Origin: Bacteroides sp.
Lineage (GTDB): Bacteria > Bacteroidota > Bacteroidia > Bacteroidales > SM23-62
Length of the DNA stretch: 5,089 nucleotides
Assembly (NCBI GenBank): GCA_030592145.1
Contig: JAUVKJ010000157.1
Span: 1 to 5,089 of the forward strand
Direction of reading: 5' to 3'
The notes beneath the pieces are model-generated. The model searched no databases. It was not told where the DNA came from and saw only the letters and a list, made by a program, of their open reading frames with translations. Numbering within the stretch: the first letter of the stretch is position 1; every line of letters starts with the position of its first letter. Made by a program: the position numbers and the translations under genes. Shown here piece by piece: positions 1 through 5,089 of the stretch.

Positions 1-90
1 ATGATAATCAACACAATCCTGTGCAAGGGAACCGAGGGGCAGCAGAGACAGTGCAAGGGCAAGTAACTTAAAATACCGTATATTTTTCAT
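1..90 (-). CDS. Secreted protein of unknown function, N-terminal fragment (runs off left edge)
   Basis: Reading from the ATG at 90-88, all 30 codons to the window edge are open. The product begins MKNIRYFKLLALALSLLPLG and continues SLAQDCVDYH. This is a clear Sec signal peptide: a basic N-region (Lys2, Arg5), a Leu/Ala-rich core at about residues 8-20, and a likely signal peptidase I cut after Ala23 (SLA|QD). The Cys at residue 26 is not in a lipobox, so this looks like a soluble exported protein. The start overlaps the stop of the upstream lipoprotein gene as ATGA, which supports both this start and translational coupling. The mature start C-x-x-Y-H reminds me of small secreted Bacteroidota proteins of unknown function, but ten mature residues cannot settle a family. 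The rest of the gene lies outside the window. Confidence 0.75.
   Translation of the reverse strand, partial: MKNIRYFKLLALALSLLPLGSLAQDCVDYH
87..90 (-). other. ATGA stop-start overlap (translational coupling)
   Basis: The TGA stop of the lipoprotein gene (89-87) and the ATG of the next gene (90-88) share bases as ATGA. No Shine-Dalgarno-like sequence precedes this ATG; the upstream bases read TTAATACATCC. Ribosome re-initiation after the lipoprotein is therefore the likely way the downstream gene is translated, which would tie the amounts of the two envelope proteins together. Confidence 0.7.
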
Positions 91-1013
91 GGATGTATTA
101 ATTTAGTTCTCAGACGGTTGGTCTCTTCCTTAAGTTTATTAAAATCTTCCCGGCTGAGGGCCGTGGGACTGCTTTCACCTCCGCCGATCACCAGTTTTTT
201 GGGTTTTCCCCCGTTTGCTTCATCCTGCGTCCTGATAGTGATCGCGCCGCCGCCAAGTTCTATTCCGTCATAGATCTCTTTGATGGGTTTCATATCATCG
301 ATGACAGAGGCAATGTTTTCATCCTCCTCACGAAGGCTTCCTGCAAAGACCATCAGGTTGTCAATAGAGTATTTCTGCTCTGCCAGGTGCTGCAGTAAAT
401 ACCCGGCATTATCGTAATCATCTGCCAGGTTTACTGCCAGGTACAGGCTTTCAATAAAGGCACCTGCGGACAGCAGGATAATGGTATTGGGACGGTTGTT
501 CCGCTCGCAGAAGAACAGCATATTGATAAAGGCCTCGTTGGAAATATTGAATAATGAATCCAGGTATTCCACGTTGTCCTTAGCTTTCTGGATCAGTTCA
601 TCGTTAATGGCCCCTGTTACCCTGACCTGCTCGGATATGCTGCGCATAACCCCGAGGTAGTCCAGAGTCTCCTCGTGCCGGCCGAAGAGAGCGGCATAAG
701 CCATGTCCGTGATGTAAACACCCAGGGCAAGGGTCCTGGATTTTGTGTCGAGGTATTTGTCCGCATTTTCGGCCGGGTTTAAAAGCTCCCCGTCAAACGA
801 GAGATCCGCTACATCAATCATGCTCAGCATTTCGGCCGGGGATGGGCAGAGGTGGTAAACCTGCTTGATGGTTTCAATCCGTTCTACGATCTCCCCGGTT
901 TCCGCATCATCGATCGTCCCGGGAGCCCTCTGGCCGCCAGATTTGCATCCTGTGGCAAGGAACAGGGGAATCAACAACGACAACATTGCATATGGAAGAA
1001 ATTTTCTTTTCAT
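87..1013 (-). CDS. Predicted lipoprotein, unknown function, 308 aa
   Basis: I do not recognise a named function. The N-terminus is a lipoprotein signal peptide: MKRK, then a hydrophobic core at residues 7-19, then a lipobox L-A-T-G-C with the lipidated Cys at 23. The mature start is C-K-S-G-G and has no acidic cluster directly after Cys of the kind linked to surface export in Bacteroidota, so a periplasm-facing anchor is more likely (inference). Residues 40-250 look mostly alpha-helical, with segments such as LLNPAENADKYLDTKSRTLA (78-97) and an amphipathic AGAFIESLYLAVNLA (183-197). Two glycine triplets (254-256 and 277-279) flank a short beta-like stretch, and the last ~20 residues (286-305) form a charged helix. 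The frame also opens at a TTG six bases upstream (1019-1017). I prefer the ATG at 1013-1011 because it leaves a normal MKRK signal-peptide start. The gene sits 76 bp after the ABC transporter gene and is coupled to the next secreted protein, suggesting an accessory envelope role for the pump. Similar uncharacterised proteins occur in Bacteroidota as far as I recall. Confidence 0.8.
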   Translation of the reverse strand: MKRKFLPYAMLSLLIPLFLATGCKSGGQRAPGTIDDAETGEIVERIETIKQVYHLCPSPAEMLSMIDVADLSFDGELLNPAENADKYLDTKSRTLALGVYITDMAYAALFGRHEETLDYLGVMRSISEQVRVTGAINDELIQKAKDNVEYLDSLFNISNEAFINMLFFCERNNRPNTIILLSAGAFIESLYLAVNLADDYDNAGYLLQHLAEQKYSIDNLMVFAGSLREEDENIASVIDDMKPIKEIYDGIELGGGAITIRTQDEANGGKPKKLVIGGGESSPTALSREDFNKLKEETNRLRTKLIHP

Positions 1014-1041
1014 AATCAAAGATTTTTACTAATAATCAGTC

Positions 1042-1083
1042 TTTTAACAAATATATAAATTGTTTTATTAACTCCTGTTAAAA
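1042..1083. repeat. Inverted repeat, 8-bp arms, flanking the candidate promoter
   Basis: The arms TTTTAACA (1042-1049) and TGTTAAAA (1076-1083) are perfect inverted copies separated by 26 bp. One arm overlaps the TTTG end of the candidate -7 box, as an operator might. In RNA the pairing is A/U-dominated with a long loop and no GC stem, so it is not a convincing terminator. The gap is AT-rich, so chance occurrence is quite possible. Confidence 0.3.
1048..1055 (-). promoter_or_regulatory. Candidate Bacteroidota-type -7 promoter box (TATATTTG)
   Basis: On the minus strand 1055-1048 reads TATATTTG, an exact match to the Bacteroides -7 consensus TAnnTTTG. It lies in the AT-rich gap before the lipoprotein gene, and transcription starting several bases downstream would leave a leader of roughly 25-30 nt to the ATG at 1013. 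No TTG-type -33 element is present at the usual ~19-21 bp spacing (that place reads AACAGGAG), so this would be weak or factor-dependent, or a chance match in AT-rich DNA. Confidence 0.35.
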
Positions 1084-1092
1084 TCGATTTTA
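1079..1092. repeat. 14-bp perfect palindrome across the ABC gene stop codon
   Basis: TAAAATCGATTTTA is its own reverse complement. It includes the TAA stop of the ABC transporter gene (1092-1090) and shares 1079-1083 with the 8-bp inverted repeat. It could be a protein-binding dyad at the head of the 76-bp intergenic gap; as an RNA hairpin it would be weak and AU-rich, and no U-tract follows a GC stem. Confidence 0.35.
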
Positions 1093-4000
1093 TCCATCCT
1101 GTTTAGCGACATCCGCCGCGGTTCCTGCATATCTTCCCAGCCTCCGCCCCAAAGACCCGAAGAAATCGATGGATTTTCTGAGTAAGCTGAACTGCAGGGT
1201 AATATAGAAAACAAGGGTCATAAGCAGCAGGGCAAGTACATTGAAAAGAACGGTTGGCATATAAATGTTGCCGGTGCGTTTTACCGAGGCATAGAAATGC
1301 GCCCGCCCGTTTTTCAGCACCGGGTACATATAGACAGGTTCCATCTTGCGGACCAGCTTACCGTTGATCTTTACGATCTTATGCAGTTCGACCCTGTTCA
1401 GTACCAGGTCGGCCAGGCTTTCATTCAAATATTCTCTCTTGTATTGCAGGAGTCCGGCAGTACCGCCTCTTTCGGTTCTCAGGGCTGTTAAAATGCCATC
1501 CCTGTCCCTGTCAAGCTCTTTGAACCCGGATGAAAGACGGGCCCGGTAATCCTGTAGCCAGCCTACTGCCGAGTCCGCCAGTGCAACAGAGAACTCTACT
1601 GTATTGAAGTGTTCCGAGCCCGGGAAGGCGCTGGTCAGGAAGATCGACTGAAAACCGTTTCGAATGGTACCCAGGCGGACAGGCAGGTCCGGATGTGCCG
1701 GTTCCCTGGTATACAGGTCACGTGCATCCTGTATCTCATGGATCAAAGTGGGAACATGGAATTGCAGGTCGTAGGTGACATTACTTTCCTGCATCTCGAT
1801 AGTGTAAAAATGCTTCTGGTATTCATTGTTTACGAACTGGTCTACGGCCAGCGCTTCATAGGCCCATCGCGAGGCCATGATGTCGCCTATCAGGGGAACA
1901 GATTCATAGGAGGCGAATTTATAGTGCAGCTTATCAAATTTTACGATCACCCCGGCCAGCAGGATTTGTGGAACCAGCAGGAAGGGAACGATGATGTATA
2001 TGGCCACGACCGATTTGAGTCCGTCGGAAATATTCAGTCCCAGCATATTGGTAAAACAGGCGGTGGCAAACAGGATGAGCCAGTAGGAAAAGGTCATGCC
2101 CCTGATCTCCAGGATAGCATTGCCGATGATCACAAAAAGGAACATCTGCAGGGCCGAGAGCAGAAAAAGAAAGGCCACTTTCGACAGCAGGTATGCGGTC
2201 CTGCTGAGGTGAAGAAAGGATTCCCGCTCCATGATCTTCCGGTCCTTAATGATCTCTTCGGCGCTAAGTATCAGTCCCAGAAAAAGCGCCACGATCACGC
2301 TCATGAACAGGTAGGCCGGCAGATTTTCGTTCATGCTGAACAGGTAGGCATGGGGATTCTGCCCGTCGCCGCTGATATACTTTGTGAAAAAGCCAAGGAT
2401 CACTGCAAGGATGGGGGCAACCAGCAGGGAAATGGACATGAACTGCAGGTCCGCCAGCTTCGAAAGGAGGTTCCTCTTAAAAAAGATCGTGAATTGCTGA
2501 AGGCTGCCGGGCACGCTGAACATGTTTTTCGGGATCCCTGTCTTTTCGAGGCTGAACTCCATTTTGGAATGGATCTTTTCAAGATAATGTTCGTACCATT
2601 CCCGCGGTGATGTTTTCCGGTTTTGAGTGAATTCCCCATACTCATCCACATCCCGGGCTTCGATGGTCTGGAGTATCTCCTTGGGAATGGTGTTCCCGCA
2701 GGTTATGCATTCGCTTTCCCCGGCATCCACCCTTTCGGCCAGTTCCTTAAAATAAACTATGCCTTCAATGGGGTTCCCGGAATACACGGGGTACCCCCCC
2801 TTATCCAGGACCAGCAGGTGATCGAACAGCCTGAAGAGATCAGAGGAGGGCTGGTGGATATTGACCACCACAAGTTTACCCTTCATGGCCTGTTCCTCGA
2901 GAAGCATCATCACATTCTCGGAATCGGTGGATGAGAGTCCAGAGGTAGGCTCATCGACAAACAGCACGAAGGGTTCCCGGATGAGCTCCAGTGCAATGTT
3001 CAGCCGTTTCCGCTGTCCGCCGCTTATAAATTTGTGCAGGGGTGAACCCACCTTCAGGTCCCTTGCATCGTACAGGTCCAGCTCGGTGAGCACCGTCTTC
3101 ACGGTCTCATTCAGCTTTTCTTCGGTATACCCGTTAAGGCAGAGGCGGGCATTGAAATACAGGTTCTGGTATACGCTAAGCTCCTCAAGCAGCAGATCGT
3201 CCTGCGGGATATAACCGATCATCCCGTCCAGCTCTCTCTTTTCCTCATCCAGGTTATGCCCGTTGATGTAGATGTTCCCGGATGCAAGTTTCAGGCTACC
3301 GTTCAGAACCTTCAGAAGGGTGGATTTGCCGGTACCGCTTCCCCCTATTATCCCCACAAGCTGCCCTGCTCTCCCCTGGAAGCTGAAGGTATGTATCCCA
3401 TTCACGGAGTTCCTGAAATAGAATTCTACATCGCGTGCGAGGAAATCAACCTTCCCTGCTCCGGCATCCTTAATAAAACCTGAAATGATATCGCTGTAAT
3501 AAATGGGTTTGATGCTTTCTCCTTTGATGGAGCTTCCCCGGGGCAGAATGTAAACATGGCGCGGGAAGATATACCTGTTGTTGATCTCCAGCCTTTCCTT
3601 CCCCAGGTACTGGAACAGGTATATATCCGCACGAAGAATGCGCAGTACGAAGATTTGTCCGTTCAGATCATTCTTTTGCAGGTGCCTGATCTCGGTAAAC
3701 ATAAAGTTCCTGTCATCGCTTACCACAAGGAGCCTTTCCTTATCTGGCACTTTGTAGAACTTGTCTGCGATGAAGGCCCTGCAATTGGCAAATTCTTCGG
3801 GTGTTATCTGCAGTCCGTCCGCAATGGTCTGAACGGCATCCGTAATGGCATTGGCAAAACCGGAGGCAGTCGCAGAAGAATCTTCAAAATATTTCGCAAA
3901 CTGAATCAGGCTCAGCAGGATCTGGAAACGATGCCGGATATGAAGTTCTTCGGTGATCTGCTTGCATATTCTGAGGATCTTTACAGAAAGGGCGGAGATT

Positions 4001-4209
4001 TTTTTACCCCTGGCTTTCTGTTCTGCCTTATACAAGCCAGATGAATACTCATCAAAAACCTTCAGAAAGCGTTCGGCCACCCTGGAACTGAACAATTGGG
4101 TCAGGTAGGATTCCACGAAGTTCCTGGCCAGGACATGCATAGCCTCCCTGTTTATGCTTGCCATAATGGCAAACAGGCGCATCAGGGAGTTTAACATGGA
4201 TTCATTCAT
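1090..4209 (-). CDS. ABCG-type ABC transporter, fused ATPase-permease with TerB-like N-terminal extension
   Basis: A half-transporter of 1039 aa that probably dimerises in the inner membrane and exports an unknown substrate using ATP. The order is as follows. Residues 1-165 are helical, with a TerB-like stretch at about 90-165. A beta-rich segment at 180-240 ends in PIYYSDI. The ATPase spans about 254-490, with Walker A GGSGTGKST (289-297), Q-loop Gln336, signature ISGGQRKRLNIALEL (395-409), Walker B FVLFVDE (414-420), D-loop SGLSSTDS (423-430) and H-loop His452; all are intact. A linker carries Cys501-x2-Cys504. The permease has TM segments near 592-610, 632-650, 673-697, 706-726, 732-757 and 984-1006, with a ~225-residue loop (758-982) before the last one. 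Domain order and the loop between TM5 and TM6 match the ABCG plan, but the protein is much longer than the usual ~600-700 aa. The start is the ATG at 4209, 19 bp after the kinase-like gene stop. Met5 is an alternative, and neither has a Shine-Dalgarno sequence. It is likely cotranscribed with that gene. ABCG subfamily membership is strong; substrate unknown. Confidence 0.93.
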   Translation of the reverse strand: MNESMLNSLMRLFAIMASINREAMHVLARNFVESYLTQLFSSRVAERFLKVFDEYSSGLYKAEQKARGKKISALSVKILRICKQITEELHIRHRFQILLSLIQFAKYFEDSSATASGFANAITDAVQTIADGLQITPEEFANCRAFIADKFYKVPDKERLLVVSDDRNFMFTEIRHLQKNDLNGQIFVLRILRADIYLFQYLGKERLEINNRYIFPRHVYILPRGSSIKGESIKPIYYSDIISGFIKDAGAGKVDFLARDVEFYFRNSVNGIHTFSFQGRAGQLVGIIGGSGTGKSTLLKVLNGSLKLASGNIYINGHNLDEEKRELDGMIGYIPQDDLLLEELSVYQNLYFNARLCLNGYTEEKLNETVKTVLTELDLYDARDLKVGSPLHKFISGGQRKRLNIALELIREPFVLFVDEPTSGLSSTDSENVMMLLEEQAMKGKLVVVNIHQPSSDLFRLFDHLLVLDKGGYPVYSGNPIEGIVYFKELAERVDAGESECITCGNTIPKEILQTIEARDVDEYGEFTQNRKTSPREWYEHYLEKIHSKMEFSLEKTGIPKNMFSVPGSLQQFTIFFKRNLLSKLADLQFMSISLLVAPILAVILGFFTKYISGDGQNPHAYLFSMNENLPAYLFMSVIVALFLGLILSAEEIIKDRKIMERESFLHLSRTAYLLSKVAFLFLLSALQMFLFVIIGNAILEIRGMTFSYWLILFATACFTNMLGLNISDGLKSVVAIYIIVPFLLVPQILLAGVIVKFDKLHYKFASYESVPLIGDIMASRWAYEALAVDQFVNNEYQKHFYTIEMQESNVTYDLQFHVPTLIHEIQDARDLYTREPAHPDLPVRLGTIRNGFQSIFLTSAFPGSEHFNTVEFSVALADSAVGWLQDYRARLSSGFKELDRDRDGILTALRTERGGTAGLLQYKREYLNESLADLVLNRVELHKIVKINGKLVRKMEPVYMYPVLKNGRAHFYASVKRTGNIYMPTVLFNVLALLLMTLVFYITLQFSLLRKSIDFFGSLGRRLGRYAGTAADVAKQDG

Positions 4210-4228
4210 GGATTCTGGCTATTTCGTT

Positions 4229-5089
4229 CTACTCAGGCATGCCTGGACTCTGGTTACTCTTCTTTGCAGGGGCAAAGACCATTTTCACAGAGCCTCTTTC
4301 TTCCCCCGTTCTTTCGAACAGGATCTTCCCGCTGTGTGCATCCATGATCATCTGGGCCAGGCCAAGCTCGATCCCGAGATTCAGGTTAAGCTTGGTGTCG
4401 CCTGATGAGAATTGACTTGCCAGGTCCTCAAACAGCTGTTCAGTGTATTCCTTACCCTGGTCAATGACCTCGCAAACAACATTATCATCCGATTGCATTG
4501 TCTTTATGGTAATGCTTTCTCCGGAACCGCAATGGCCGATCGCATTTCTTAGCAGGTTTACAAGGCAGCTTACAAGCAGGTATGACTCTCCCTGAATGAT
4601 CGCCTCCTCAGCTTCAATCTGCAGGTCAAGATCGATACCTTTTTCCTTCATATCTTCAGACGCCTCGATTATGCTGTATTCGATCACTCGTTTAAGAGGC
4701 AGCTCGGAAATCTTCAACTCATGGTCGGGAGATTTCAGGATGGATATCTGCTCGGCCATGCTTGAGAATTCTTCGAGTTTTGAAACGGAACTGTCAAGGA
4801 TATTCACAACGTCTGACATTTCCTGTCCCTCGATCTTGTCCTTCAGCAAATGCAGGGTACCCATGATCCGGTTCAGGGGATTGCGTATCTCCTTGCTGAT
4901 CAACTTTATGATATCGCTTTTCAGCCCGTCCAGGTTCAACAGTTCCCAGTTCGCCTTCTCAAGCTCTTCCATCATCTGCCGGTTTTTCTTTCTCAGGTAA
5001 TACACCTCCAGGGAATTTTTTATCGAGAGCCTGACCTCGTCGGCCTGTAGGGGCTTGTTGATATAACCATGGATATGGCCCTTGTTCAC
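4229..5089 (-). CDS. Receiver-histidine kinase-like protein, degenerate catalytic motifs (C-terminal part; start beyond right edge)
   Basis: The 286 visible codons begin inside a gene. The first ~28 residues match the end of a response-regulator receiver domain, with strand 5 GYINKP carrying the conserved Lys12-Pro13, then helix 5 ADEVRLSIKNSLE. The edge GTG is therefore read as an internal Val. A charged helix (30-55) leads to a DHp-like domain (about 55-120) and a HATPase_c-like domain (about 130-275). The H-box reads ISKEIRNPLNRIMG, with Lys66 where the phospho-accepting His normally sits. The N-box NLLRNAIGH (178-186) is well kept, including Asn182. The G1 motif is D-Q-G-K-E-Y (210-215) in place of D-x-G-x-G-I, and G2 is G-I-E-L-G-L (239-244) in place of G-x-G-L-G-L. 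No output DNA-binding domain follows; the tail ends PGMPE. It may be a pseudokinase that passes on a receiver signal, or a kinase-like scaffold. It precedes the ABC gene by 19 bp and probably heads or belongs to the same transcript. Confidence 0.88.
   Translation of the reverse strand: MNKGHIHGYINKPLQADEVRLSIKNSLEVYYLRKKNRQMMEELEKANWELLNLDGLKSDIIKLISKEIRNPLNRIMGTLHLLKDKIEGQEMSDVVNILDSSVSKLEEFSSMAEQISILKSPDHELKISELPLKRVIEYSIIEASEDMKEKGIDLDLQIEAEEAIIQGESYLLVSCLVNLLRNAIGHCGSGESITIKTMQSDDNVVCEVIDQGKEYTEQLFEDLASQFSSGDTKLNLNLGIELGLAQMIMDAHSGKILFERTGEERGSVKMVFAPAKKSNQSPGMPE
4234..4245. repeat. 12-bp perfect palindrome near the end of the kinase-like gene
   Basis: CAGGCATGCCTG is self-complementary and covers the codons for the last residues (PGMPE) just before the TAG stop at 4231-4229. 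As RNA it gives at most a 4-bp GC-rich stem with a CATG loop. No U-run follows, so it is not an intrinsic terminator. It could be a minor RNA structure between the kinase-like and ABC cistrons, or chance. Confidence 0.3.

Noticed and set aside
1017..1019. TTG as the start codon of the lipoprotein gene
   Set aside because: It would add only Met-Ile before an ATG that gives a standard MKRK signal-peptide start, and neither has a Shine-Dalgarno sequence.
1072..1076. Minus-strand AGGAG, a Shine-Dalgarno-like sequence
   Set aside because: No start codon lies at a useful distance; the next ATG is nearly 60 bases downstream, so it is not a ribosome binding site for the lipoprotein gene.
1042..1092. 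Intrinsic terminator between the ABC and lipoprotein genes
   Set aside because: The possible stems are A/U-rich with long or no loops, and no GC stem followed by a U-run is present.
1609..2610. 333-codon open frame on the plus strand
   Set aside because: It lies wholly antisense to the permease part of the ABC gene. Its translation is Gln/His/Gly-rich with no domain, the usual look of a frame opposite a real coding sequence.
3556..4044. 162-codon open frame on the plus strand
   Set aside because: It is antisense to the N-terminal extension of the ABC gene, with no recognisable motif or start signals.
5087..5089. GTG at the window edge as the start of the kinase-like gene
   Set aside because: The first residues are already the end of a receiver domain (strand 5 with Lys-Pro), so the gene must begin further upstream.
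4229..5089. The kinase-like gene as a pseudogene
   Set aside because: The frame is open across all visible codons and the N-box, fold pattern and flanking H-box residues are kept. The changes are confined to catalytic positions, which fits a functional pseudokinase better than decay.

Overview
The window is a compact run of minus-strand genes, best read from right to left. It looks like the genome of a Bacteroidota bacterium, probably Bacteroidales or Marinilabiliales-like. This is an inference from four things: start sites without Shine-Dalgarno sequences, a TAnnTTTG-type -7 box in the only sizeable intergenic gap, a roughly balanced base composition with AT-rich spacers, and protein types I associate with that phylum (a ~1040-residue ABC protein with a TerB-like N-terminus and a receiver-first histidine-kinase-like protein).

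Layout in transcription order: (1) 5089-4229, the C-terminal part of a response-regulator/histidine-kinase-like protein whose start lies beyond the right edge. (2) After a 19-bp gap, 4209-1090, a complete 1039-residue ABCG-type fused ATPase-permease with a long N-terminal extension and a very large predicted extracytoplasmic loop. (3) After a 76-bp AT-rich gap holding a candidate internal promoter and dyad symmetry, 1013-87, a 308-residue predicted lipoprotein of unrecognised function. (4) Overlapping its stop codon by ATGA, 90-1, the first 30 codons of a small secreted protein that runs off the left edge. No RNA genes, mobile elements, CRISPR arrays or gene-free stretches over 100 bp were seen.

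The set reads as one operon-like module: a signalling protein, an ABC exporter-like pump with intact ATPase motifs, and two envelope proteins that could work with its large outside loop. The most notable point is that the kinase-like protein appears degenerate. The H-box position that should be the phospho-accepting His is Lys, and the second glycine of both ATP-binding glycine motifs is Glu. It may therefore be a pseudokinase whose signal comes through its receiver domain. The substrate of the transporter and the roles of the two envelope proteins cannot be told from sequence alone.
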